Assembly (NCBI GenBank): GCA_004352715.1
Contig: SCFE01000035.1
Span: forward strand, 827,598 to 891,597
Source of the DNA: Hofstenia miamia
Taxonomy: Eukaryota; Xenacoelomorpha; Acoela
Direction: 5' to 3'
Length of the DNA stretch: 64,000 nt
Shown: piece after piece, positions 1-11,689 of the stretch
Layout: each line of letters starts with the position of its first letter
Numbering within the stretch: position 1 is the first letter of the stretch
The notes under the pieces: generated by a model
The model's input: only the letters and a program-made list of their open reading frames with translations
Database searches by the model: none
Told to the model about the DNA's origin: nothing
Position numbers and translations under genes: made by a program

Positions 1-560
1 TTTGTTAATAATTAACTAACATTCTGCCATTACCAAAAACTATCTGCATTCAAATTACTAAGTAAATTATTAGCAGCTTCCTAACCTACGTGTACAATAA
101 TTATTATAGCAAACAGTCTCATTATTGGTCAGATTATAGTAAACAATTTGGATCTAGGAAAATAATTAATAAGTAACTTACATTTGTTGAACTAGCAATT
201 TATTGAGTTTATTATCAAATACATGTTTGATTACAATTGATAGTCAGCTAAATGGGTAATCAAAAAATCCTAGTCATACACCTAACCTAGAATTGTTCCC
301 ATCATGGGATCCTGACCACTACTTAACATGAACCATTTAGCTTGACAATTGTAATATTTAAGCAAACCAGATAATAGAGCAAAATAAGTTATCTGAAGAA
401 TGTACTTCAACAAATGTTCCAACATTTCAATCCTATTTATACTCAAATTAAATTAGTACCTGTTGATTTGAATTTTTGAATTAACTAGACACTTCTGCCT
501 AGTAGGCTAAAAATAATGAGAAGTGAGTTCACCCTCAATGTTTTGCCAAATCAGTATATC
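1..560 (-). repeat. LTR/leader repeat family 1, copy A (cut by window edge)
   Basis: This stretch aligns by eye with 3370-4230 (same orientation) and with the reverse complement of 5370-6160. Shared landmarks are GCAGCTTCCTAAC near 80, the 'cctaac...ccatcatgggatcctgaccactac' zone near 280-330, and GGCTAAAAATAATG near 508. On the minus strand a TATA-box-like GAGTATAAATAGG lies near 430-445, so transcription would run leftwards. It sits at the 3' side of the minus-strand Ty3/gypsy remnants at 795-1787, as a 3' LTR should. The outer end is missing because the window starts here. Being an LTR is inferred from the repeats, TATA box and position; exact termini were not determined. Confidence 0.5.
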
Positions 561-794
561 AACAAGCCCTTGCTTTCACAATTTTGCAACAGATGTAGGC
601 AAAAGATAATAGACTAATGGGTTTAGTATATCAGGATCATGAAATTGTTTGCCATCTTCATACATATGACCTAACAACTTAATCCTCTTAACACTATAAA
701 TACATTTTTCCTCATTTAATTTAAGTTTGCTCCATTCAAAAGCTTTTCAGATTATTGTCATGTTCTTCTTTCCAAAAAGATCAAATTTGCTGAC

Positions 795-998
795 CTACTT
801 TTCCATAATTCTTTGAAATCCAAGGACTGCATTAGTTATTTTGAATGGTAAACATGTAAATTGAAAAAGTGTTCCTAAAACTTCAAAAGCAGTGAAGGGG
901 TTATTCTTGGTAAAAATGGTGATTTGATGGCAAGCTGATAGTAGATCAAATTTGGAAACATATTTGCCTTCTGTGACATTTTTCAGAATGTTATCCAC
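795..998 (-). pseudogene. Ty3/gypsy reverse transcriptase fragment
   Basis: The 67-residue frame carries the hallmark Ty3/gypsy RT stretch: VSKFDLLSACHQI (the catalytic-Asp 'KLDL.sAYHQI' block), then TAFEVLGTLFQFTCLPF and ITNAVLGFQRIM (matching 'TAFE..G.yqf.rmPFGl.NAp.tFQr.M'). The upstream part of the palm is readable with stops on the minus strand at about 1000-1200. No YVDD motif follows before repeat copy A begins near 560, so the rest of RT, RNase H and integrase are deleted. It is a dead fragment of the element bounded by LTR copies A and B. Confidence 0.8.
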
Positions 999-1445
999 AT
1001 TTTAACTGAAAAAGCATCAAATTTAGAATAAAGATTGACAGTCTGTGAATAGTCTATGATAATTCACAATTTATGGGCTTGGTAACAAAGGCTTGTGTCC
1101 AACATGGAGAGAATTATTCCACTATAATTCCCAATAGTTGCTTAACTTCTACTTCAATGAAGCATTTATATTCAGGCTTTCTCTATCTAGATTTTCTAGC
1201 TATTTCTGCTTGGAATAGAATAGGTAGAGATAACCCTACACTAGATATACAAGGAAAGGATTTACATTCAAATGAGATAAGACATCACCTCTCATTAGTA
1301 CAAAGTTCTATGTGTTGATGTTGGGCAAGTATGTCCATTCCAATCAAAGTTTTTTTGAGCTTAAGTCACACATTGCACCTCTGTTTTTTTAGTTGCAAAG
1401 ATGCATTCACAAATCCCTTAGATCATATCATTGTTGAATTAGCTA

Positions 1446-1787
1446 TTAGATTTCAACAAATGATTGAGAAATGAATGATTCAATAGATCCTGAATCACTT
1501 AGGGCTCTAGTGGGAATAGTGTCATTGATTAATATTGTAGAATATACAGTGGCTATAAAAGTTGAAGTAGAGTAGGTATTGATGGCACTAAGTACTGCAA
1601 CATCAAGTAAGTTATTAATATCTTTGTACTTGTAGAAAATAGCAGCACTGGGTGATATACAAGCCTTGGTCCAGTGAGTGTTTTTGAAACACTTTCTGCA
1701 TTTGCCTGATCTTGCTGAATAGTGAGTATGATCAGTCTTGTCACAGAAGTAACAGTTAGAAATACAATTCAATGTTTTAGAAGCCAC
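1446..1787 (-). pseudogene. Gag zinc knuckle and retropepsin fragment of a Ty3/gypsy-type element
   Basis: The 113-residue frame begins with a cysteine/histidine cluster (CYFCDKTDHTHYSARSGKC, then CRKCF...HWTKAC) resembling the double nucleic-acid-binding knuckle at the end of Gag. It ends with ILINDTIPTRALSDSGSIES, where SDSGS matches the aspartic protease active site (D-S/T-G). This gives a gag-to-protease order on the minus strand, followed downstream by the RT fragment at 998-795, as expected for a Ty3/gypsy polyprotein. In-frame stops and lost sequence between the pieces show it is not functional. Confidence 0.65.
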
Positions 1788-3369
1788 TACAGCTATAATA
1801 ACTTTACTGCTTTTTTGATTTATTTTAGATTCTTGTCAATGCTTAATTTGATTGGAATAGGTATAATTGCTATAACATTCTTCCTTTTCCTTTATGCTGT
1901 AGGGGTGAGGGATTCCTATAATCACTCCTGATCAATTCATACTATTGTTAATCCAGTGACTCTGGTTTTAATAACTGTAACATTCAGTTCAGGTTGGGAG
2001 TATATGATGTTAGAGGGTTTAAGCCTGATGCAGAACCATGCAAGAGAAGAAACTTGGCAACTGCTCCATTCTTCAAGGAAACCTCATGGTTCACCAATGA
2101 GACTCACAGCACAGGAATAGTGTTCTCAGTGATATTGTGTTATTTGTAACCTTGTAATTTATTGCATTGATTACCCTTTTTATTATCAGTGAGCAAATAA
2201 AGAATGATAGCTCAACCAGGATGCTTTAGCTTATTATAATTCCTTACATATAATATCCCTACATTTATAAATTTACATGAAAGCCTGGAATACATGTGAG
2301 TAATCAATGCTGCTAGCAGAAAGCATGAAATGATCAATGGTTGGTTGGTTGAGATACAATCTAATACAGCAACACTATAGATAATGTAAGCTGACTGGCA
2401 GTGATTGGGGCTCATATGCACCTCATATGTATAATAAGTTTCATTATTAGTAACAGCAAATTTGGTTCTAAATAGGGTTAGCCTACATTGAGTTATCAGA
2501 TACATGTCTTATTTGTGAATGAATCAAGTGAAAGCTACAACAGATAAAAACCCCTAATCATAACCTTAATGTAAGAGCACATTGGTAGTCCTGGCTGCAG
2601 GCTGCACTGCACTTTTGAAAGGCTGTATTGTGCAGCTGCTTTGAAATACCTTTAGCCAGATCTGGGGACCACCTGCAGAATACTCTCATGCTTGAATTTT
2701 TAGCTTTCCATCAATATAATTAAATAACCTGAATAAAAATAACAGAGTAAATCCAGTAAAATTTGTTCATCACAATCACAACCATTACTGCATATTTATA
2801 CTAAATTTTTGTAAATAATTAAACAATCATTGAGTACCTGTTCTTTAATGTTGTTGACAGTTTTCCCTCTTTTTCTTTAACTGCTGATTTTGCACAATCT
2901 CAGCATTAATTAGCTCATGTGAGTTCATCTTTTAGTATTTTGTCAAACTGTTTTGTTGATATAACTAATATCAAAACTGGACTGTATATGATTGTACAAA
3001 GTAATCAAATGATAATAACTGTGTATTTATAATTTAATCAAATTATTATATTGTTAGTCTTATTTGTGTCCTTAGTTTCTCTTTATTTGACAACACAAGG
3101 ATAATTAAATTTAGTTGCACTAGTATTCTTAACATAAGCCAATGACAACTCTACAGCCATTGCTAAGGATATGCATTGGTATTATTTAGCTCAAATAATC
3201 TAGCATGAAAAACATCAGAAACAAGTTCAGCCAACTGTAACATCCTCTACCAGGTGTCATTACTATTTATCTCCTTTTATTGTGTAACACTAGTCATAGT
3301 TTTGTGGGTAGGGATTTACTTAATTAGATACTGCTTTGGCTTTTGTTTCTACTAACACAATGTAACTAG

Positions 3370-4230
3370 ATTTAACTGTTCACTATTTAGGTGATGAAGC
3401 CATGCAACAGTTTCTTTGATGATTGATGGTGGGCATCTGCCTGAAGCTGATCTCCACATCCAGTTTCACCAAATCCTTCAATATTCCACTTGGTTGAGTT
3501 CCACACCTCAGCTCATCAATACAGTTTATGTGTACCTTATCCTAGCTCAGTGCATACTCAAGACATGACACAATTTTAACTTAAACTCTATTTTGTAAAA
3601 GTGTTCTATTTGTTTGCAACCTGACTTGTTACTAGCTGCTTGCTTGATACTACATGTAGCCATTACTGAAATATATTGGCATTTTTAAATATATTAGTAT
3701 TGAGCAGCTTCCTAACTTAAATTAATACATGTACAGTCACTTTATTGGTCATTTATTGGTCATTAATTTGGATCTAAAATAGTATTAATATATTTCCTAG
3801 GTTTTGGTAATCCAACAATTTGTTCACAGTTAATTATTTTGATACATGTATTAAATGATCACTAGTCAGCTAATCAAGAGAAAAACTCCTACACCTAACA
3901 TATGTGCACTTTCATGGTCTGGCACATGGAACCTTGAATCATTCTCTATGATGGATCCAGACCACTACTAAACACCACTCAATTAGCTTAACATTGTATT
4001 AAATAATCCAACTGTTATAGTAGAACAAAATAAGAATTCTGAATAAAATTCTTTATCAATTGCTTACAGTATTTAATTTGTATTTATAGTAATTCCAGAA
4101 AAGTACCTGTCAATTTCAAATTTAAACTTTTCTTCTGCCAAGATGGCGGCTAAAAATAATGGAAGCAAATTTGCCCCCTCATTTTGCCAAAAGTATTAAT
4201 ATCAACTGATACTAATCTCTCATTTCTGAC
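3370..4230 (-). repeat. LTR/leader repeat family 1, copy B
   Basis: This is a second copy of the family-1 repeat. It shares with copy C (reverse complement) the GCTTCCTAAC block, the 'gccattactgaaatatattggc' block, a 'gttactagctg' block, and a leader-like stretch with GCTTCAGGCAGA near 3430-3445 and CACCTAAATAGTG near 3385-3397. Because both copies diverge together over about 850 bp, the unit probably includes LTR plus some leader. It is placed as the 5' LTR of the minus-strand element at 560-3370. Confidence 0.5.
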
Positions 4231-4373
4231 ACATATTGTTTCTTAGTTGCATAATACAAATAAATCTAAATTAATCTAATTGATCTAAATACAATATTTC
4301 TAATCATTGTTTCTTTGATTTTATTCTCACATTTCTCAAGGTTGCAGCTTATTTTTGATTTGTTTGGATGATG

Positions 4374-4568
4374 CTACACCAACAATGTATCTCTTAGGAA
4401 GAGACTAGAATGTTCTACTTCATTGAAATCAGTGAAATTACATATCTGCCCAAGAATCTTAAGTCTATTAACAAATTCATAGAATGATTCACTTGTACTT
4501 TGCATGCATACCAGAAGCTGATGTGAATATATTGTGAGAAAATATTTGATGAATTGTTTATCCATCAT
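4374..4568 (-). pseudogene. Gag-like fragment
   Basis: The 64-residue frame contains STSESFYEFVNRLKILGQIC followed by NFTDFNEVE and LRDTLLV. This resembles the Ty3/gypsy Gag segment in which 'ES..eFv..Lk.La..C.F' precedes 'lrD.ivlG'. It lies between oppositely oriented LTR copies B and C and cannot be assigned to either. The rest of 4240-5370 shows no other recognisable coding. Confidence 0.4.
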
Positions 4569-5369
4569 TGTAAGGGCCTCATCAAAATTGGTTGCTGAAT
4601 TTTAAATATTAAAAATATCTGGACCAGCATGACAACAAAGGGGGGCCAATTTGTGAGTTGAATCTGTAAATTCATTGATATGTGAGGGAAGGAGGGGCTT
4701 GAATTTCATTTTTAATAATATTGTAATAGAATTAGCTTGCTAACAAAGCTTTTAGTCAATAAATATACTGCTTGGAATAGATTATGATAATCACTAGATT
4801 TACATTATCAAGTAATTTAAATATGTAAGTTACAGGTGTTGTTTTTATGACACATTGGTTAAATACAATTGAGGAACTTGTACCAAGAAAAAATATATAA
4901 CTTGAAAAGCCAATTGTGTATGGAAAGTTTGATAAAAATGTGGATGAGCAAGTAATACATGATGAATGCATGATGGTAATTGGCCCATGAATTAATATAA
5001 AGACTTTCATTAAATGAATGGTACAATGACTAAGGAGAACAACTTGACACTGATATGCATTTTTGAATGACAAATAGGATCATCAGAAGCATTTTATACA
5101 AAAGAAGAATTATGGGGGATGTCTAATATATGTTAGAATATGAAACTTCTTGAAGACATGTATTTGGAAAGAAAATTTGACCCCATTACAATTCAAGCTC
5201 AATGTAGCATAATCCAAAACTAACTAAGCTGCTAAAAAAAGAATAGTCAGTCAAAGACAAATTAAGATCAAATTGAAACTTGATTAGAAATTAATTATGA
5301 ATTAGTTATCATCTTAATTACTTTTGTATGATGCAACTAAGAATTTATTAGTGAAAAAATTAAAATTAG

Positions 5370-6160
5370 TATTTGTTGATTCAACCAAGGGTGTGAACTT
5401 GCTTCCATTATTTTTAGCCATCTGCCAGATAAACAATTTGAAATTCAAATTGATATATACTTTTTGAGTTTGAATATAAAAAGAGCAGAACCACAATTCC
5501 TATTTTTAGTTTAATATGGTTTGATTAATAATTACAATGTTCAGCTAAACAGTTTGTGCTCAGTAGTGGCAGGATCCCACAATGGGAACTATTCTTGGTT
5601 CCTTGTTCCCAACCATGAACCCACACTTAAGTTAGGTATACAATTAGGAGTTTTTCTTCCCATTTAGCAAACTATCAATTCCTTCTTACATGTATCAACA
5701 ATAATGAACTCAATATAATGCTGTAATCCAAACATAGGTTTTTATAATTATATTCAAACTAGGTCTAAATTAATGATGATAATGTGACCAATAATGTGAC
5801 CTTGTATATATCATTTATTACATGTAGTTTAGGAAGCTGCTATTTATCTATCTTATTTAAGTAAAGCCAATATATTTTAGTAATGGCAAATCATGTATTT
5901 ATTTAAACAAACAGCTAGTAACAATTGAGGTTGCAAGTACATAGTACACTTTACAAAACAAGCCTTGAGTAAGCACTGAGCTAGGATAGGGCACACATAA
6001 GTTTCTTCACTGAGCTGAGAGTCAAAACCAACTCAACAGCAATGAAGAGGAGTGATTGTTATTTGGCTTGGAGTTCAGTTTCAGGCAGAAGCTCAACCAT
6101 TGAACAGCTGTCAAAGACACTGCAAAGCCTTCTCACCTAAATAGTGTTGGTTACATCATG
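5370..6160 (+). repeat. LTR/leader repeat family 1, copy C (opposite orientation to A and B)
   Basis: Read on the plus strand this is the same unit as the reverse complements of copies A and B. A TATA box (GAATATAAAAAGAGC, near 5470-5484) lies in the transcription direction. It ends with GTTTCAGGCAGAAGC near 6080 and CACCTAAATAGTG near 6137. A possible 5' end is TGTTGATTCAACC near 5374. Copies B and C form an inverted pair about 1.1 kb apart. No target-site duplication was found. Confidence 0.5.
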
Positions 6161-6269
6161 CATTAATTATAGTTACTGGAGTATATATAACATAAAGGCT
6201 AAGCAGTTTGAGAAAAGTACATCTTTAACCCCTAATTTACCATAAAATCATATTGCAATAATTTAGGGA

Positions 6270-7310
6270 ATGGATATCAAGGCCTGGTAGAAGATGCTAC
6301 ATCAACACTGGGAGATTACAGAAGAGAAAGAGATAGCAGTCTTTGATGAATTTGAGAAGCTTTTCTAACTGGGTATAATACCTTGGAAGTTTGATGGAAG
6401 ATAATTATACGATCTCACCTATGAAGATGCTTTTAACTGAAGCATACAAACTTGAGGAAATTAAGATTTAGTGTGCATGTTAGTGAAATTGTTTATATAC
6501 AAGACGGCTTTACATAGTCTGTTATAAAACTCTCTCTACTAGATTTTGACAAGATATAGGCAGAGCCACTATTACCTATTCAGTAATTGTTGAAACTGTG
6601 AAATTATTTGCAATTGGAGACAATTTTACAACAATCAAGAAAAGAGCAACAAAAGAAAATTTGCTTTGTATACTGCTGATGAAATTTAACTGTCAACAAT
6701 ATTTAATCTGGGGTACAAAACATGAAATTACCCATTTCTGAAGAAACTAGAAAGGCTTTGCCATGACAATAACAAATGACAGGTGACAATAGGTATTTAT
6801 TGTTCAAAAACTCAAAATTCAAGATATATTTGAAAAGGTATGATGACTTATCTACAGTTGTCTAATATAAAGAATGTCATTAAAGAACTTGACCACCATG
6901 TGCAAATACTTTTCTCTTACATAAATGATGTCATGTGAATCAATTGTTGTGAGTCAAAGTAATTACTATCATCAGTACTTGTGTTTCTGATGTGGATTGA
7001 CTAACATAGGAGGATGTTTTGCATCATGTCTGTGTTTTGTAATTCTTTTACATTTAGGTTGTAATTGTGGGATACATTTTCCCATTTTTATTTTTGAAAT
7101 TCAAAAAAATAAAGCAGAATTTCATCAATGTGATGTAGATGCCCTAATAACAACAATGATTGTCCTAAGGAGCTTCAGTCTTAATGAAAGTCATCAATTA
7201 ATACTGTTGTTAAAGATTAACATTTTAAGGAGGGAATATGTTGCAACAATGATTGGTTGCTTAACTGCCTGGAAAGCTTCAGGAGGAGTGATTATTCTAC
7301 TAGTTTAGGT
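6270..7310 (+). pseudogene. Possible gag debris downstream of LTR copy C
   Basis: Short plus-strand frames follow copy C, for example one around 6310-6420 reading ITEEKEIAVFDEFEKLF, and a 103-codon frame at 6997-7308 whose preceding bases could encode a broken Cys-rich knuckle (CF.CG). The position (right after an LTR, same strand) suggests a gag remnant, but the resemblance is weak and the 103-codon frame could be chance. Nothing else is recognisable between 6160 and 7677. Confidence 0.2.
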
Positions 7311-7677
7311 TTGTAGAACCCACCTAAATGAAACCTAGGTATATGCATACTCAGAAATAAATTGTTAATCAGTCATGTTGTCTTGTTTACATGTATATAG
7401 TGAAGAGCTTTGAGGATACACATGCAACACTGGCATAGGGCTTTGTATTTGACTTATTATATAACAGATGAGGCAATAGAACTTTAAACAGTTAGGTGAG
7501 ACAGAAATTAAGTTGTGAGAAAATCGTAACACTTTTGGTTGTAGATTTAACATATTACATTAACTGTCTAAATAGATAGAGTGAAGAAGTGAAGTGAAAT
7601 TGAGTCGGAAAAAGTCATTGATGGAGTCATTAACAATTTCACCCTAAATAACATCTGTTCTACACCATTTCCAGGTG

Positions 7678-7879
7678 ACATTTAGAAATCATCAACTAAC
7701 ATTTAGAAATAATCATTTTACAATTAGAAATAAAAAGCTACAATTAGAAATGGTCAATTTACATTTAGAAATGAAAAAATACATTTAGAATTTGTCAATT
7801 AACATTTAGAAAGCGTCAATATTCATTTAGAAATCAAAACTAACATTTAGAAAAGCATAGTTTACATTTAGAAATGAAA
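7678..7879. repeat. 21-bp tandem minisatellite (core ACATTTAGAAAT)
   Basis: Ten consecutive copies of a core ACATTTAGAAAT (variants ACAATTAGAAAT and TCATTTAGAAAT) start at about 7678, 7699, 7720, 7740, 7761, 7781, 7802, 7822, 7843 and 7864, a period of 20-21 bp. The linker often contains GTCAATTT or similar. The array runs directly into the 1000-N gap, so its true length is unknown and the gap was probably caused by it. Confidence 0.9.
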
Positions 7880-8879
7880 NNNNNNNNNNNNNNNNNNNNN
7901 NNNNNNNNNNNNNNNNNNNNNNNNNNNNNNNNNNNNNNNNNNNNNNNNNNNNNNNNNNNNNNNNNNNNNNNNNNNNNNNNNNNNNNNNNNNNNNNNNNNN
8001 NNNNNNNNNNNNNNNNNNNNNNNNNNNNNNNNNNNNNNNNNNNNNNNNNNNNNNNNNNNNNNNNNNNNNNNNNNNNNNNNNNNNNNNNNNNNNNNNNNNN
8101 NNNNNNNNNNNNNNNNNNNNNNNNNNNNNNNNNNNNNNNNNNNNNNNNNNNNNNNNNNNNNNNNNNNNNNNNNNNNNNNNNNNNNNNNNNNNNNNNNNNN
8201 NNNNNNNNNNNNNNNNNNNNNNNNNNNNNNNNNNNNNNNNNNNNNNNNNNNNNNNNNNNNNNNNNNNNNNNNNNNNNNNNNNNNNNNNNNNNNNNNNNNN
8301 NNNNNNNNNNNNNNNNNNNNNNNNNNNNNNNNNNNNNNNNNNNNNNNNNNNNNNNNNNNNNNNNNNNNNNNNNNNNNNNNNNNNNNNNNNNNNNNNNNNN
8401 NNNNNNNNNNNNNNNNNNNNNNNNNNNNNNNNNNNNNNNNNNNNNNNNNNNNNNNNNNNNNNNNNNNNNNNNNNNNNNNNNNNNNNNNNNNNNNNNNNNN
8501 NNNNNNNNNNNNNNNNNNNNNNNNNNNNNNNNNNNNNNNNNNNNNNNNNNNNNNNNNNNNNNNNNNNNNNNNNNNNNNNNNNNNNNNNNNNNNNNNNNNN
8601 NNNNNNNNNNNNNNNNNNNNNNNNNNNNNNNNNNNNNNNNNNNNNNNNNNNNNNNNNNNNNNNNNNNNNNNNNNNNNNNNNNNNNNNNNNNNNNNNNNNN
8701 NNNNNNNNNNNNNNNNNNNNNNNNNNNNNNNNNNNNNNNNNNNNNNNNNNNNNNNNNNNNNNNNNNNNNNNNNNNNNNNNNNNNNNNNNNNNNNNNNNNN
8801 NNNNNNNNNNNNNNNNNNNNNNNNNNNNNNNNNNNNNNNNNNNNNNNNNNNNNNNNNNNNNNNNNNNNNNNNNNNNNNN
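7880..8879. other. Assembly gap, 1000 N
   Basis: A run of exactly 1000 N, a conventional round size for a gap of unknown length. It separates the 21-bp minisatellite from a LINE fragment. Confidence 1.
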
Positions 8880-9465
8880 TTTGTACGACGAATGGAGAAG
8901 GTGACAACATCATCAGAGCGAGTGCAGCAGGAATTAGAGAACTTAATGAAATCAAAAGGATCAAGATCCAATTTGCGAGTCAGTAGTCGATTGAACAGGA
9001 GGAGAACACAGGCATGGAAGTAGAGTGACAGCGGAAGAGTGGAGAATTGCAGGAGAGCGTCTTCATAGGCCAAAGGGGAAATCCATTTGAAAGCGCGTTT
9101 CTGGAAACGTTCCATGGAGTGGAACAAAGCCCGAGAAGGCCACCAACAAGGAGGCGCGAGGAATGGACTTGAACAAAGAGAGTTTCACAGCAGACGAAGT
9201 ATTAAAAGAAACATTACCGAAAAGGGCAAATAGCGCGGAATTAGCTTTGCGGAGACGCAAAGACACATGTCCAGTCCAATTTAAGTTTGCAGTTGAACGC
9301 GAAGATGAGTGTGATGAGGCGCAAAGTTCACAGGTAGAGGAAATACCAAATGTCTTGGTAGTGCTAAAATCAAGATGGTTGACAGAGGAAAAAGTAGACA
9401 AGTGCTCAAGATTAGAAGAAATGTTAGAAGCAAAAGACCAACCAAAATTTATTACGATATACTGA
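8880..9465 (-). pseudogene. Non-LTR retrotransposon RT C-terminal fragment
   Basis: Two overlapping minus-strand frames (one to about 9063, the next from 9127 into the gap) together resemble the post-RT region of LINE ORF2 proteins. The first has LNWTGHVSLRLRKANSALFA and NVSFNTSSAVKLSLFKSI. The second has MERFQKRAFKWI, then YEDALLQFSTLPLSLYF, matching the 'lq.+alkwi...Y...L..l.lLpl..R' region. One frameshift separates them and the 3' end is lost in the gap. Its base composition (visibly richer in G+C than its surroundings) and its wording differ from the neighbouring CR1-like element, so it is a different LINE family. Confidence 0.6.
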
Positions 9466-9500
9466 TGCTTCGTCAGGTTTTTGTGCAAAATTTAGAATTT

Positions 9501-11660
9501 TTATACACCAATTAAATGTCTTTGATAGAAGCATACGATATTTAGCATTATGTCAGTTAAAAAAAACGCATATTGAAAATGAGACAAGCAGAATGCATGT
9601 ATCAATGGTTTACGAATAATTGCTTGATATATACATATATACATATATATTGCAGTCATTTTTTGAATCTTTTTAAGTAGGAATTTTTTAAATTTTAATT
9701 CATTATCTATCTTAACTCCTAAATAGCTGCCTGATTCACTTTGCTTTATTGACTCATTATTTATCTTTAGTTTTATATCATTTTTTAGATTTCTTTGTGC
9801 TTTTTGTGAAAAAATTATAAATTGAGTTTTTTTCAATATTTAGTTTTAGTCGATTATTTTCAAAATGATTGTTTAATTTTTCTACATCTGTTTGGAGTTT
9901 TTTTGTAGCATTAAAAGCATTTTTTGCGGTACTTATTAGGCATGTGTCGTCGACATATTGGTAAATGTCGCTGTGTTTCACATTTTTAATTATATCATTT
10001 ACATAAATTGCAAATAAAATAGGGCCAAGAACAGTACCTTGGTGCACCCCACGGTCAGTCGTAACATAATGTAACATCAGTCGGTAGTTGTTGTTATTTA
10101 TCGGCCAGATCATGCGCTTTTCGTGTTGACTAGTTGTTTTCATGTTTGTAAATGTTGTAAATACGCATTGTATATAAGACATCCATCTGTAAATAGAGAA
10201 ATAGTTTAACCGTGTCCTCTTGTTCAATAGAATCACCCCAGTGATTCTACAATAACTTGATTTTTTGCTGTTTAGTATTACCAGCATTTGTCTGATTCTA
10301 GTAAGTTCATGATTAGAGTTATCACCAAAATTACAATTTACAAGCTTATCGTGCAAAATATCAAAATTCATGGAATTGAATGCCTTACTTAAATCTAATA
10401 CTGCATGCATTATGAGATATATTAGACTTTATTTGTTGAGTAATAGATAGAATTGCATCTTGGGCGCTAAGGCCATTGCGAAACCCAAATTGTTTATGCG
10501 ATAGAATGTTTTCAGATTTTAGGAATGCGTTTATTTGAATATACAATAATTTTTCAAAGAGTTTGCTGAAAAGCTTTGTAATACACATGGATCTATATTT
10601 TTTTGCGTTTAAGTTGTCACCTTTTTTATATATATGACTTATATCGGAATAATGCATTGATTAAATGCTATTAGTAATTGTTCTCCAAAAATATGAAAAA
10701 AACGTTTAATAACAAAAACGGGAGATTAAAAGAAGCGGTTGATTTGTTGATATCAATTTTCTTAACAATGTTTTCTAATTCATTGATTGTAGTAAGTCTA
10801 AAGGAAAATTGTTTTGATTGTTTGAGACTATCAGAATTTTGTTTTTTCTTATAAGGTGGGAAACTGAAATTTCCACATTCTTTGAATGTTGAATTTAAAT
10901 GATTTAGTATTTGAGTTTTGTCTGTTACGGTCGTATTATTGATGTTTAATTCATTTATTTCGGATGAAAGACCTTTAGATTTTTTAATAAATTATTGAAA
11001 TTTTTCTCGAATAGAATTTAATTGATTAAAGAATTTTTGCCGAGCTTCAGTTAAATTTTTTGTTCTTAATTGCTCAATTACATTCTTTGATCTTTCGTAA
11101 TTGGTCCAATTAGTCTTTGTCGGCTCGGATTTTGCAAGATTCTCGTTTAATTGATACTAGTTCACGGACTTGATTATCTTCGGTGTTTGAAAAAGGAAAT
11201 TTAATTGCTTTAATCTTAACCATTCGCTTCTTATAGGTGCAAATGTTTAATGTTTTGTAGATTCCTTTTGCAATGTAATTAATCATTAGAGGTAGAGAAT
11301 TTAAGGTGAAAGTAAACTTAAATGGCGTGTTTTTAGGGCCTTTTCCATTTTCACCTGAGTAAGATAAATAGTCTCTTGTTTTTATGATTTTAAATTGCTT
11401 GCTCTTAGTAGTTTTGTTACCATTATATGTACACAGTGCATGATCAATAAGTGATTCAAACATTAAAGATTTAAAAGAAACTTCAGGATTAGTAAAAAAC
11501 TAATCAATTAAATTGTTCATGCGAGTTGGACAAACCGTGTTTACACAATGAAGATTACAAGTAGCAGACAATTCATTTATGGAATTTCGTTCATAAGAGT
11601 TAAATTAATTAATATTAAAGTCACCAAATATAATTAGTGATTAATTATGATTACATATTT
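9501..11660 (-). pseudogene. CR1/jockey-like LINE ORF2 remnant (endonuclease plus reverse transcriptase)
   Basis: Reading leftwards on the minus strand: the AP-endonuclease end with GDFNIN near 11615 and SLIDHAL near 11450; a linker at 11100-10660; RT start with KKGD and QFGFRNGLSAQDAI (10657-10385); RT core with LDLSKAF near 10400, RGVHQGTVLGPILF near 10050, and the catalytic YVDD near 9955; then thumb sequence with YLGVKIDNELKF (9836-9501). Stops and frameshifts break the frame several times. A solo LTR (10070-10251) sits inside the RT core but adds 186 bp with its target duplication, so the frame reads through. The 5' part of the LINE is missing at about 11660, where an unrelated R2-like fragment begins. 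Confidence 0.85.
10070..10251 (+). mobile_element. 182-bp solo LTR inserted in the LINE, with 4-bp ATAA target duplication
   Basis: The sequence starts TGTAACATCAG and ends GTGATTCTACA, the canonical TG...CA of LTRs, and is flanked by ATAA at 10066-10069 and 10252-10255. A TATA box (TGTATATAAGAC, about 10168-10179) lies inside. Removing the LTR and one ATAA restores continuous RT similarity across the site (NSKKSSY joined to VTTDRG), which shows that it is an insertion. Its termini and 4-bp duplication resemble those of the Ty3/gypsy LTRs at 18,394 and 32,381, but the body differs. Confidence 0.85.
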
Positions 11661-11689
11661 CAGATATTTCACTTTATAATTTAGATAGG

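Larger units (their letters stand above)
560..3370 (-). mobile_element. Internal region of a decayed Ty3/gypsy element between LTR copies A and B
   Basis: The minus-strand order is copy B (5' LTR), internal DNA, zinc knuckle/protease, partial RT, copy A (3' LTR). Both LTRs lie in the same orientation, so this reads as one insertion that lost most of pol. Between 1830 and 3370 I see only AT-rich sequence with short frames and no recognisable domain; the upstream gag should lie there but is not legible. Confidence 0.5.

Noticed and set aside
1073-1318. 81-codon plus-strand ORF as a gene
   Set aside because: Lies antisense to the RT entry region of the gypsy remnant; no similarity and no splice context.
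7840-9127. Long ORFs of 370-419 codons over the first gap
   Set aside because: Almost entirely N. Only the LINE-derived ends are real sequence.
9163-9465. 100-codon plus-strand ORF
   Set aside because: Antisense to the LINE RT fragment whose minus-strand reading has recognisable motifs.
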